A stretch of 64,000 bases of DNA from Thalassotalea_H sp040779345 (GTDB lineage Bacteria > Pseudomonadota > Gammaproteobacteria > Enterobacterales > Alteromonadaceae). This document shows positions 37,256 to 45,939 of the stretch, one piece after another. The notes beneath the pieces were generated by a model. The model did not search any database, was not told the DNA's origin, and saw only the letters and a list, made by a program, of their open reading frames with translations. Location of the stretch: positions 124,001 through 188,000 of the forward strand of contig JBFONU010000001.1 of the NCBI GenBank assembly GCA_040779345.1, read 5' to 3'. The stretch's first letter is position 1. Every line of letters starts with the position of its first letter. Both the position numbers and the translations under genes were made by a program.

Positions 37256-38695
37256 ATGAATAATGTTGAGCGCGAGCTCTTGGCAGATAGCCAACTAGAT
37301 AAAAGCTTTTTAAACGAAACACTCAACCGCATATATCAACGAAATATTGATTTAGCGGATCTATATTTTCAAGCAAGCTCACATGAATCGTGGATGTTAG
37401 AAGATGGAGTTGTCAAAGAGGGCTCTTATAACATTGAACGTGGTGTTGGGGTTAGAGCAATATCAGGTGAGAAAACTGGCTTTGCTTATTCAGATGATAT
37501 TTGTGAGCAAGCACTCACTAAAGCTGCTGATGCTGCCAAAGGCATTGCATTGTCAGGTCAAAATGGCAAGGTAAAGGCATTTAATGCGCAATCACAACCT
37601 GAAATTTATTTAGGTATTGACCCGATAGGTAGTTTAAGCCAAGAACAAAAAATTACCATGTTGCATGAAGTTGAAGCACATGCGCGTAAGCAAGACAGCC
37701 GAGTCAAACAAGTTATTGTTAGCTTATCGGGTGTTTATGAGAAGATATTAGTTGCAGCAAGTGATGGCACATTTGCCACTGATGTGCGCCCATTAGTGCG
37801 ACTTAATTGTTCTGTGCTCGTTGAAGATAATGGTAAACGTGAGCGAGGTACTGGCGGTGGCGGTGCAAGAACTGATTATAGCTACTTTTTTGAACTTGAA
37901 GGTGGTCAGGCGCGTTATCTCAGTTATGCCGAAGAAGCGGTACGTCAAGCGTTAGTGAATATCGTCGCGATAGAATCTCCAGCAGGAACACTACCTGTGG
38001 TACTTGGCTCAGGTTGGCCAGGGGTTCTATTACATGAGGCTGTAGGGCATGGTTTAGAAGGTGACTTTAACCGTAAAGGTTCATCGGCATTTTCTGGTAA
38101 AGTCGGTCAACAAGTTACGTCTAAGCATTGTACTATTGTTGATGATGGCACTATGGCTAATCGTCGAGGCTCAATAAATATTGATGATGAAGGCACACCT
38201 GGCCAATATAATGTCTTAATCGAAAATGGTATTTTAAAAGGCTATATGCAAGACAAGCATAATGCCGCATTAATGGGGGTTAAGCCAACGGGTAATGGTA
38301 GAAGAGAGTCATATGCTCATCTTCCAATGCCACGCATGACCAACACGTATATGCTCGCAGGCGAGCATGATCCTAAAGATATTATAAAATCAGTTAAAAA
38401 AGGCATTTATGCCCCCCACTTTGCTGGCGGTCAAGTTGACATCACCTCAGGAAAATTTGTTTTTACCAGTTCAGAAGCCTATTTAATTGAAAATGGCGAA
38501 ATTACCTCCCCCATAAAAGGTGCGACATTAATTGGTAGTGGACCTGAAGCGATGCAAAAAGTGAGCATGGTGGGTAATGACTTAGCACTTGATGCAGGCG
38601 TTGGTGTTTGTGGTAAAGACGGCCAAAGTGTACCTGTAGGCGTGGGGCAACCAACATTAAAAATAGATGAAATGACGGTGGGCGGCACGCAGTAA
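37256..38695 (+). CDS. tldD: Metalloprotease subunit TldD
   Basis: A 479-residue protein with the HEAVGHGLEGDF motif (His-Glu...His, about 259-264), the zinc site of TldD. With TldE/PmbA it forms a protease that degrades unfolded peptides and matures some ribosomal peptides such as microcin B17. TldE is not in this window. The gene ends a run yhdP-nit-tldD common in gammaproteobacteria, and a terminator follows. Confidence 0.96.
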   Translation: MNNVERELLADSQLDKSFLNETLNRIYQRNIDLADLYFQASSHESWMLEDGVVKEGSYNIERGVGVRAISGEKTGFAYSDDICEQALTKAADAAKGIALSGQNGKVKAFNAQSQPEIYLGIDPIGSLSQEQKITMLHEVEAHARKQDSRVKQVIVSLSGVYEKILVAASDGTFATDVRPLVRLNCSVLVEDNGKRERGTGGGGARTDYSYFFELEGGQARYLSYAEEAVRQALVNIVAIESPAGTLPVVLGSGWPGVLLHEAVGHGLEGDFNRKGSSAFSGKVGQQVTSKHCTIVDDGTMANRRGSINIDDEGTPGQYNVLIENGILKGYMQDKHNAALMGVKPTGNGRRESYAHLPMPRMTNTYMLAGEHDPKDIIKSVKKGIYAPHFAGGQVDITSGKFVFTSSEAYLIENGEITSPIKGATLIGSGPEAMQKVSMVGNDLALDAGVGVCGKDGQSVPVGVGQPTLKIDEMTVGGTQ

Positions 38696-38715
38696 TCTTT
38701 TATTTTATATTATTT

Positions 38716-38740
38716 GAAAGCGCCAACGGGCGCTTTTTTT
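38716..38740 (+). terminator. Terminator after tldD
   Basis: GAAAGCGCC (38716-38724) pairs with GGGCGCTTT (38728 onward) around a short loop, followed by seven Ts and a further T-rich run. It ends the mre-to-tldD transcription block. Confidence 0.88.
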
Positions 38741-38771
38741 GTTTTTGTCATTCGTTTAAGAGGGATCGTTA

Positions 38772-38807
38772 TTGCGCCAATAATTGTAATGTTATATTAT
38801 CACAGTT
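38772..38807 (+). promoter_or_regulatory. Candidate promoter overlapped by a Zur-like operator
   Basis: TTGCGC (38772-38777) and TATTAT (38795-38800) are 17 bp apart. AATGTTATA-T-TAT-CACA-GTT (38788-38807) matches most positions of the E. coli Zur consensus core (AATGTTATANTATAACATT), with the left arm perfect. A zinc-bound repressor here would cover the -10 element. The genes downstream encode a His-rich TonB receptor, which fits zinc control. Transcription would start only a few bases before the ATG at 38808. Confidence 0.6.
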
Positions 38808-39113
38808 ATGAATGTGATGACTTTTCAATACCGAGCACCTAGCTTTCACTTTACCAGTTTATTTTTGCTGGCGGTGATGCTGTTTTCTGCTGTTGGTCAT
38901 ACACATGAATTATCAACAGAGGCTTCACAATCAATCGAACAACTTGATTGTAAATTATGCCAACAACCCAGTGAACCACCCAAACAAAAGATTGAATTGG
39001 TTAAAGTAACTCTAGGTTACTTTTCTGCCTTTGTTGAACCGTTTGTAAACAGCTTACCAAGAGTGGCTCAATATCGAACAACTAGCCCTAGAGCGCCCCC
39101 TTACATCATTTAA
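38808..39113 (+). CDS. Small exported Cys/His protein preceding the zinc receptor
   Basis: A 101-residue (or 98 if the ATG at 38817 is used) protein with a hydrophobic signal segment (about 15-30, ending near GHTHEL). A CKLC pair (about 48-51) follows in a Pro/Gln-rich stretch, and the C-terminus ends RAPPYII. Small proteins with this plan, ending in an RAPP-like motif, are often found before metal TonB receptors; I recognise no named family with certainty. The HTH and CxxC residues could bind zinc. It is 73 bp before the receptor gene and should share its promoter. No ribosome site is seen. Confidence 0.6.
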   Translation: MNVMTFQYRAPSFHFTSLFLLAVMLFSAVGHTHELSTEASQSIEQLDCKLCQQPSEPPKQKIELVKVTLGYFSAFVEPFVNSLPRVAQYRTTSPRAPPYII

Positions 39114-39186
39114 TTTTTAGACAGGTTAACTCCATAATATTTATTATGTGAGCATTTTATCGATTAAAAAATTAAGTGAAATTACC

Positions 39187-41640
39187 ATGAAATTATCAAA
39201 AATAGCAGTGGCATGTTGTATGTCGTTGGTTGTTACCCCTTTTTCTTTTTCACAAGAGATCTTAGGCACAGTTAAAAATAGCCAAGGGGAAGTTATTGCT
39301 AACGCGAATATCACCTTAGCCCATTCTAAACAGCAGTTTACTACGAATGACAAAGGTCAGTTTCTTATTACTGAACTGTCATCTGGCACGTTTGAGTTAC
39401 ATGTAACAGCTAAAAACTATAGCCATAAAAATAAACAAGTTGTATTAGATGAATCGAATGTCACTACGGTTGAATTTCAATTACACCCTAGTGTGATGGA
39501 AGTGATTGATGTACATGCAACGCCATTGCATTCCTCTACTATTGAGTCTGCTTTACCTATCAATGTTATTGCCAGTGATGAATTAAGATTAAAACAAGCT
39601 TCTACGTTAGGTGAAACCCTTAAAAATGAAGTAGGTGTTCACTCGACGTATTTTGGTCCAGTTGCGAGTAGCCCTATAATTCGTGGCATGGATGGCCCAC
39701 GTGTCATGGTCACCCAAAATGGCTTAGATGTTGGTGATGCTTCTCGGGTAGGGCCTGATCATGTTGTTTCTTCAGAAACCGCAACGGCTCAACAAATTGA
39801 AGTGCTTCGTGGTCCATCGACCTTATTTTATGGTAGCGGAGCAATAGGCGGTGTAGTGAATGTAGTGGATAACCGCGTTCCTACCTCGTTAGGGAAAAAT
39901 CTTGATTTTATCGTCAAGCATAATGATGTCGCGAGTGAAGACGAAGTTTCTATGGCATTAAACACTCACTCAGGTCAACTAGCTTTTCATGCTGACGGCT
40001 TTTGGCGAGAGTCTAGTGATTATAAAATACCCGGTTATGCGGAAATTGAAAACGATCATGATGAAGAACATGAAGAACATGAAGAGCATGAAGAGCATGA
40101 AGAGCATGAAGAGGGGAGAGTTAAAGGTAAATTACCTAATAGCTCGTCAGAATCTTCAGGTTTTACCTTGGGAACGAGTTATGTGTTAGACAATGGCTTT
40201 GTTGGTTTTTCTTTTGGACGTATGAACCGAGAATATGGTATTCCAGGACATAGTCATGACAGCCATGAAGAAGAACATGATGTTGACAGTGAACACAACG
40301 AGCATGAAGAAAATGTTTACGGTGATTTAGTACAAGATCGTATTCAGTTTCTTAGTGAATTAAGTTTTGAACAAGGATTTATTAATAAAGTATCGAGCAA
40401 GGTTTCTTATACTGATTATCAGCATAAAGAAATTGAAGGTGGTGAAGTCGGTACGATTTTTAATAATGAAATGGCCGAAGCACGCTTTGATATCTTCCAC
40501 CAAGAATATGCGGGCTGGAAAGGTGCATGGACTTTCCATTATAAAAATACAGACTTTGAAGCAATTGGTGCTGAAGCCTTTACGCCTCCTTCAGATACAA
40601 CGACTTATGCCTTTGCTTGGTTAGAAGAACAGCATTTGTCTGATGATATTTTATTACAGGTAGGGGCTAGGCTTGAACGTGTTGAGGTTGAAGCAGGCGA
40701 TAGTCGTTTAGAATTTAATCATGACGAACATGATGAACATGACGAACATGACGAACATGAAGCCGAGGGCTTTTTTAATAAGCAATCATTTACCCCAATG
40801 AGTCTGTCAGCAGGGCTCGTGTGGGATTATCAACACGGTTATAATCTTGGATTATCACTTTCATATTCACAACGGGCACCATCGGCTGCAGAGTTGTTTT
40901 CAAATGGGCCACATATAGGTACGAATAGTTATGAAGTGGGTGCCTTGTATGAAATTCATCAAGAAGATGGTGACTTACATTTTGACTTAACAAATAAAGC
41001 TATTGAACTTGAAGCAGCAACGAATATTGATGTGACTTGGCGAAAATTCGAAGGCGATTTTGGTTTTGTGATCGGTGCTTTCTATAATCATATCAATGAT
41101 TATTTATATCAGGAAAATACGGGTACTTTTGCTGAAGCTCATGAAGAACACGATGAGCATGAAGAGCTCGATGAACACGAAGAGGAAGGCTTACCTGTCT
41201 ATATATATCAACAACATGATGTAGATATGTATGGTTTAGAAGCAGAGTTTATTTATCAAATTAACAGTGAATTTAAAACGTCATTATTTACTGACTATAT
41301 TAAAGCTGAATTAGCTGATGGTAAGAACTTGCCTCGTATTCCGCCAATGCGTGTTGGTGGACAGTTAGACTATCAAAGTAATCACTATGCAGCACAACTA
41401 TCGATAACACATTATTTTGATCAAGATGATATTGCCGAGCGAGAAACAAAAACTGATGGCTATACAATGGTTGATGCTAACTTTAATTATTACTTAGACG
41501 GTATTGGTGATGATTTTGTTATTTTCGTTAAAGCGAATAACATCACAAATAAAGAAGCACGTGTACATACTTCATTTCTGAAAAATGTTGCTCCTTTACC
41601 TGCTCGCGGTTTTACTTTAGGTGTAAGAGGAAGTTTTTAG
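39187..41640 (+). CDS. TonB-dependent receptor with His/Glu-rich loops, ZnuD-like zinc uptake
   Basis: An 817-residue outer-membrane receptor. It has a signal peptide (1-22), a carboxypeptidase-regulatory-like domain (about 24-105), a plug domain (about 120-225, with PIIRGMDGPRVMV and VLRGPSTLFYGSGAIGGVVN) and a 22-strand barrel. Four stretches of HEE/HDE repeats lie in presumed surface loops near residues 290-310, 355-376, 512-528 and 648-667. His-rich loops are known from the zinc receptor ZnuD. An in-frame GTG at 39148 would add 13 residues before the signal peptide, so ATG 39187 is preferred. Zinc as substrate is inferred from the loops and the Zur-like site. Confidence 0.85.
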   Translation: MKLSKIAVACCMSLVVTPFSFSQEILGTVKNSQGEVIANANITLAHSKQQFTTNDKGQFLITELSSGTFELHVTAKNYSHKNKQVVLDESNVTTVEFQLHPSVMEVIDVHATPLHSSTIESALPINVIASDELRLKQASTLGETLKNEVGVHSTYFGPVASSPIIRGMDGPRVMVTQNGLDVGDASRVGPDHVVSSETATAQQIEVLRGPSTLFYGSGAIGGVVNVVDNRVPTSLGKNLDFIVKHNDVASEDEVSMALNTHSGQLAFHADGFWRESSDYKIPGYAEIENDHDEEHEEHEEHEEHEEHEEGRVKGKLPNSSSESSGFTLGTSYVLDNGFVGFSFGRMNREYGIPGHSHDSHEEEHDVDSEHNEHEENVYGDLVQDRIQFLSELSFEQGFINKVSSKVSYTDYQHKEIEGGEVGTIFNNEMAEARFDIFHQEYAGWKGAWTFHYKNTDFEAIGAEAFTPPSDTTTYAFAWLEEQHLSDDILLQVGARLERVEVEAGDSRLEFNHDEHDEHDEHDEHEAEGFFNKQSFTPMSLSAGLVWDYQHGYNLGLSLSYSQRAPSAAELFSNGPHIGTNSYEVGALYEIHQEDGDLHFDLTNKAIELEAATNIDVTWRKFEGDFGFVIGAFYNHINDYLYQENTGTFAEAHEEHDEHEELDEHEEEGLPVYIYQQHDVDMYGLEAEFIYQINSEFKTSLFTDYIKAELADGKNLPRIPPMRVGGQLDYQSNHYAAQLSITHYFDQDDIAERETKTDGYTMVDANFNYYLDGIGDDFVIFVKANNITNKEARVHTSFLKNVAPLPARGFTLGVRGSF
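40069..40113 (+). repeat. Five 9-bp tandem repeats coding His-Glu-Glu
   Basis: CATGAAGAA/CATGAAGAG units repeat five times without interruption, adding His-Glu-Glu each. A change in copy number keeps the frame, so slippage would lengthen or shorten the metal-binding loop without breaking the gene. Confidence 0.9.
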
Positions 41641-41662
41641 GTTTGTTTGTTATTCACTGATG

Positions 41663-41690
41663 AAAAAGGCGCATTAATGCGCCTTTTTTA
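41663..41690. terminator. Bidirectional terminator between the receptor and cvfB-like genes
   Basis: AAAAAGGCGCATTAATGCGC and a T-run form a perfect palindrome (41663-41688). A- and T-tracts on both sides let it work for both convergent genes. Confidence 0.9.
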
Positions 41691-41723
41691 TTAAGTGAAT
41701 ACTATAGCTATTGGTTGTTCTGG

Positions 41724-42554
41724 TTATTTTAAGCGGATGCCTTCCTTCTCAATGATGATTTTCCCTTTTTTCATCAAATTACCAACAGTTGATTTGAAGG
41801 TTTTTTTACTGACGCCCAAAGTGCGTTTGATCTGCTCTGGAGAGCTCTTATCATGCAGTGAACTAAAACCACCTTCTGCTTCAAGGTGTGCGATAAGTTT
41901 AGCGCTAAAGTCATTAACTTTACCTTCGCCGGGGCGGGAAAGCGATAAATCAATACGACCATCTTGACGGATGTTTTTGATAAAGCCAGTTACTTTTTTG
42001 CCAATACGAAGCGGTTGAAAAATTTCATTATCAAATAATAAGCCCCAGTGTTTATTATTAATGATCGCCTTAAAGCCTAAGTCTGTTTTACCACCAATAA
42101 TTAAATCAACCTTATCCCACTTTTGGTAATCTGCTGGCCAAATATCAATAAAGCGATCAATTTTACTTGTGGCGACCAGACGTTCGGTACTTTTATCCAA
42201 ATAGATATGCACTAAATAATACTTGCCAGTTTCCATGGGGGAATGTTGCTCGTTGTAAGGTACCAGTAAATCTTTTGGTAAACCCCAATCCAAAAATGCG
42301 CCCATTTTATTTACTTGAGACACTTTTAATGACGCAAATTCTCCCAACTGCGCTAATGGTTTTTCAGTCGTGGCAATTAGCCTATCGGCTGAATCTACAT
42401 AGATAAAAACCTTGATTTTATCATCTACTTGACAGTTTTCAGGCAGGTAACGGTTTGGTAATAATATCTCCCCAAGGTCACCTGCGTCCAAGTAGGCTCC
42501 ATTGGCCATGACAGCGATTACGGGAAGGGTATTATATTGACCAATAGTTGCCAT
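41724..42554 (-). CDS. cvfB: S1-like RNA-binding protein (CvfB/YitL family)
   Basis: About 276 residues. Tandem S1-like OB domains (about 1-200), including GAYLDAGDLGEILLPNRY and GAFLDWGLPKDLLVPYNEQ, are followed by a winged-helix-like C-terminus (GVSKKTFKSTVGNLMKKGKI in the last 40 residues). The family binds RNA; the Staphylococcus member CvfB affects virulence gene expression, but no precise role is known in gammaproteobacteria. An earlier GTG in frame would add three residues; MATIGQYN is the family-like start. Confidence 0.85.
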   Translation of the reverse strand: MATIGQYNTLPVIAVMANGAYLDAGDLGEILLPNRYLPENCQVDDKIKVFIYVDSADRLIATTEKPLAQLGEFASLKVSQVNKMGAFLDWGLPKDLLVPYNEQHSPMETGKYYLVHIYLDKSTERLVATSKIDRFIDIWPADYQKWDKVDLIIGGKTDLGFKAIINNKHWGLLFDNEIFQPLRIGKKVTGFIKNIRQDGRIDLSLSRPGEGKVNDFSAKLIAHLEAEGGFSSLHDKSSPEQIKRTLGVSKKTFKSTVGNLMKKGKIIIEKEGIRLK

Positions 42555-42672
42555 AGTGCACACTCAATAGTTAATTAGCATAAGAAAATTTTAACTATTA
42601 TATCCCATTGCACAAAAGTTATGTCGGATAATCAAGTAAATCTCTATTTTATTCACAAGGCATGATGTTTAA

Positions 42673-43116
42673 TTATGCTTTGATAACATTTTTAGCATGG
42701 ATATATTGCGCATGGCTCAAATGCAAAAGGTCGGCAATTTTTCTGATGATATGTTCTTCAATACTGGCAACTTCACCATCAGCTATGGCGAGTTTCCATA
42801 GCAAAGTGACAATTTCACCTTTTTCTTTGGGGGAATAGTGACTGTTGATTTTAGAGGTGAATTGATGAAAATCAATTGCATGTTCACTTAGCTCGATGGC
42901 TTGAAGAATAAGTTCATGAACTTCATCTGGCGCTAAAGAAAATTGCTCAGAGATTATTTTTTCTAATAATTTTTGCTCTTCATCGTCTAGGTGACCATCT
43001 GCCTTCATGACTTCACATAACAGCACAGTACAAGCCATTTCAATACTCAGTTCAGTATTCGTTGAGCTTTGTTCTTCGCTTAATGATTGAAAAAATGCGG
43101 TAATTCTCATCAACAT
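42673..43116 (-). CDS. TerB-like (DjlA-N type) helical protein
   Basis: A 147-residue all-helical protein with two Asp-rich loops, MKADGHLDDEE (about 38-48) and AIADGEVASIEE (about 107-118), arranged as in TerB domains. TerB proteins are linked to tellurite resistance and stress complexes, but stand-alone small TerB-like proteins are common in Alteromonadales and lack an assigned function. It lies 118 bp upstream of the cvfB-like gene on the same strand. Confidence 0.8.
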   Translation of the reverse strand: MLMRITAFFQSLSEEQSSTNTELSIEMACTVLLCEVMKADGHLDDEEQKLLEKIISEQFSLAPDEVHELILQAIELSEHAIDFHQFTSKINSHYSPKEKGEIVTLLWKLAIADGEVASIEEHIIRKIADLLHLSHAQYIHAKNVIKA

Positions 43117-43327
43117 AATAACATCCTCCGAAGCCGTTAATGTTAATGGTTATTTATGTTAACTCAAGCACTAAATCGCAATAAATTGTGTCTGATTCAT
43201 GTAAAGTAGTCGTAGCAAAGCAAATGGGATGTTTGCTATTTAAAAAACGACTGATTACAATTAATACATGACAGCGCTGTCTTGATGGGCGTATTTACAC
43301 TTAATGTAATAAAGTTTAAGGGTTTTT

Positions 43328-44476
43328 ATGAGTGAAACACTCGATACAACAACAATAAAAACAAACAAAAAGACACGATTATTATCAATAGATGCTTTAC
43401 GTGGTTTTGATATGTTTTGGATTTTAGGCGGTGAAAAGTTATTCGCTGCTTTTTTCATTATTACAGGCTGGTCATTTTTTCAAATCGGCGCTGAACAAAT
43501 GGAGCATTCTGCTTGGCACGGTTTTACTGCCTACGACTTAATCTTTCCGCTATTTATTTTTCTTTCTGGGGTAAGTTTAGGTATCGCCGCAAAGCCTCTT
43601 TCATCGTATCCGGCCGATAAGGCAAAATCATTAGTTCGACATGGTTATAAAAGACTATTTTTGCTGATATTACTTGGCATTTTGTATAATCATGGTTGGG
43701 GGGCTGGCATACCTGCGTCACCTGACGATATTCGTTACGTAAGTGTATTAGGTCGTATAGGCTTTTCTTGGTTTGTTGCCGCTATGTTGGTTTGGTATGT
43801 TAGTGAACGTACACAGTGGATAGTGGCATTAGCTATTTTACTTGTATATTGGTTAATGTTGCAATTTGTTACTTTAGGCGGTGTCGGTGGTGGTAACTTT
43901 ACCGCAGAAGGTGCGCTCAATATTTGGTTTGATCAAACACTTTTACCAGGGATAACCTACCATAATCTCCCTTTAGATCCTGAAGGTTTGTTGTCAAATG
44001 TTACTTCTATTGTGAATGCATTGGCTGGTGTTTTTGCTGGGCGTTTTATGATCAAACACATGCATAACGCTAAGTATTTAATTTCACGATTATTACTGGT
44101 TGGTATTGCCGTAGTCATTATTGGTTATATATGGGGCATGTATTTTCCTATTAATAAAACCTTGTGGACAAGTACATTTGTTTTAGTCACCGTGGGATAT
44201 AGTATTCTACTGCTGACATTGTTTTACACCTTAATTGATGTGTTAGGCTCAACTCGTTGGGCGAAGTTTTTCGCCGTTATTGGCACTAATTCAATTATTG
44301 TTTATATCGGGACAAGTCTTATTGATTGGAAATACACCAGCAAAAGCTTTTTTGGTGGCCTTTTAAATATAGCTCCTGCTGGTTGGGATGATGTTATTTT
44401 ATTCGGGGGCATGCTGATTTTACAGTGGTGCATACTCTATTGGTTATATTGTCGAAAAATATTTATAAAAGTTTAA
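43328..44476 (+). CDS. nagX: NagX-like membrane protein (DUF5009/HGSNAT-related)
   Basis: A 382-residue integral membrane protein with about ten helices. It begins with the conserved LLSIDALRGFDMFWI block and has AYDLIFPLFIFLSGVSLG, both hallmarks of the COG4299 family related to heparan-alpha-glucosaminide N-acetyltransferase. In Shewanella, NagX belongs to the GlcNAc regulon and is thought to act as a sugar transporter or acyltransferase. No other GlcNAc gene is adjacent, though a hexosaminidase lies at the left edge. AAGGG precedes the ATG. Confidence 0.8.
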   Translation: MSETLDTTTIKTNKKTRLLSIDALRGFDMFWILGGEKLFAAFFIITGWSFFQIGAEQMEHSAWHGFTAYDLIFPLFIFLSGVSLGIAAKPLSSYPADKAKSLVRHGYKRLFLLILLGILYNHGWGAGIPASPDDIRYVSVLGRIGFSWFVAAMLVWYVSERTQWIVALAILLVYWLMLQFVTLGGVGGGNFTAEGALNIWFDQTLLPGITYHNLPLDPEGLLSNVTSIVNALAGVFAGRFMIKHMHNAKYLISRLLLVGIAVVIIGYIWGMYFPINKTLWTSTFVLVTVGYSILLLTLFYTLIDVLGSTRWAKFFAVIGTNSIIVYIGTSLIDWKYTSKSFFGGLLNIAPAGWDDVILFGGMLILQWCILYWLYCRKIFIKV

Positions 44477-44505
44477 TTTTTAGTTAAATTGACTAATGGC
44501 TTAAT

Positions 44506-44536
44506 AAAAAGAGATCTCTTGCAGGTCTCTTTTTTA
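44506..44536 (+). terminator. Terminator after nagX
   Basis: AAAAAGAGATCT (44506-44517) pairs with AGGTCTCTTTTT (44523-44534; one G-U pair) around a CTTGC loop, followed by Ts. Confidence 0.85.
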
Positions 44537-44736
44537 TTGCTTAAAAAAAAGTAAAAAGCTATATAAAACAATGTGATATTTTTTTTATCCTGTTTTTAAC
44601 CTTATTCGTCGCATTTGGGCGCGAACTTTGTAACAAGCATTTACAACTTATTTAAAGTGCATGACCTATAGTTCGTTATAATTGTCATCACTTTACTTAA
44701 TGTTACATCTGTTCATATTTATTTGAGGAATTAGCG

Positions 44737-45936
44737 GTGACTAGAAAAAAACAAATCATTGTCCCTATTGTTATTTTAATCGCAGGAGTTTTACTTTTTG
44801 TGTTTTTTTCAAGTATGAAAAAGCCCCCAGAAGAAAAAGCGAAAGTTGACAATACCCCTATCGTTGCAGTTGAAGAAGTGACTGTAGCGCCATTAACCTT
44901 AAGTGTAGATTCATACGGTATTGTAAAACCTAAATATGAAACTGAAATTGTTGCTCAAGTCAGTGGGCAGATTGTTGAACTTTCAGAGGCGTTTCTCAGA
45001 GGTGGCTTTGTTAAAAAAGGCCAATTATTAGCACGAATTGATCCTAATGATTATGAAGCTGCATTAATTGATGCGGATGCAACGCTTGCGTCGGCAATGG
45101 CGGCATTAGAGCAAGAACGTGCAAAAGGGAAAGTAGCAGCGCAGGAATGGAAGCGTATTATTGATGCGTCACCCACGAAATTAAGTTTACGTAAACCGCA
45201 ATTAGCACAAGAGCTTGCAAGGGTTAAAGCCGCACAAGCCTCTGTTTTAAGAGCCAAAAGAAACCTTGAAAGAACAGAGCTAAAAGCACCTTATAATGCG
45301 ATGATCGAATCTCGCACAATCGGTTTAGGTTCGTTTGTTGGAACGGGAAGTAAAGTAGGTAAAGTATTAAGCACCGCAATGGCCGAAATTAGATTGCCGG
45401 TTGCTGATAATCAATTGCAATTCCTCGTTGAACAAGGAAAAAATGCCAGTGTGAGTTTAGTGGGGACATTTGCTGGAGTTGAAACAACCTGGCAGGCAAA
45501 AGTTGCTCGCAGTGAAGGCGTTATTGATAATAAAAGCCGTATGAGCTACCTAGTTGCAGAAATAAAAGACCCTTATGTACTAGAAGAAGGGTCAGAGAAA
45601 ACACCTATTCGTTTTGGCTCTTATGTTAATGCAAAAATATTAGGTGTTGAATTAGCCAAAGCAACAATACTGCCACGTTATCTAGTGGATAACAATCGTG
45701 TCGCCATTTTGAATAATGAGTCAAAACTTCATTATGTTGATATTGATATCGTTCGTCAGGTTGGCGCTGATGTTATTGTGTCTAAAGGTTTAGTGTCTGG
45801 CGATCAGTTGATAGTTTCTGCGCTAGATTATCCTGTTGATGGGATGAAATTGGCATTAGCTACAGATATGCCAGAATCAGATAAAGAAAATATTGAAACT
45901 GAAACTGATACGCAAATAGCTAGCGTTAAGGACTAA
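44737..45936 (+). CDS. RND efflux periplasmic adaptor (HlyD/AcrA family)
   Basis: A 399-residue membrane-fusion protein starting at GTG, with GAGG nine bases upstream. It has an N-terminal membrane anchor (about 5-25), then the biotinyl-lipoyl-like halves (EIVAQVSGQIVELS and RTELKAPYNAMIESR), a coiled-coil hairpin between them (about 110-180) and a beta-barrel domain. It feeds substrate to the RND pump encoded immediately downstream. No TolC-type gene is nearby. The substrate is unknown. Confidence 0.92.
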   Translation: MTRKKQIIVPIVILIAGVLLFVFFSSMKKPPEEKAKVDNTPIVAVEEVTVAPLTLSVDSYGIVKPKYETEIVAQVSGQIVELSEAFLRGGFVKKGQLLARIDPNDYEAALIDADATLASAMAALEQERAKGKVAAQEWKRIIDASPTKLSLRKPQLAQELARVKAAQASVLRAKRNLERTELKAPYNAMIESRTIGLGSFVGTGSKVGKVLSTAMAEIRLPVADNQLQFLVEQGKNASVSLVGTFAGVETTWQAKVARSEGVIDNKSRMSYLVAEIKDPYVLEEGSEKTPIRFGSYVNAKILGVELAKATILPRYLVDNNRVAILNNESKLHYVDIDIVRQVGADVIVSKGLVSGDQLIVSALDYPVDGMKLALATDMPESDKENIETETDTQIASVKD

Positions 45937-45939
45937 GTG

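Noticed and set aside
39989..40189. Plus-strand frame rich in Met-Lys repeats
   Set aside because: It is the His-Glu-Glu repeat of the TonB receptor read in another frame; the receptor frame has full family similarity.
43261..43458. Minus-strand frame before and within nagX
   Set aside because: It overlaps the clear start of nagX and has no independent support.
44654..44682. Promoter before the RND operon
   Set aside because: TATAAT at 44677-44682 is good, but no acceptable -35 sequence lies 16-18 bp upstream.
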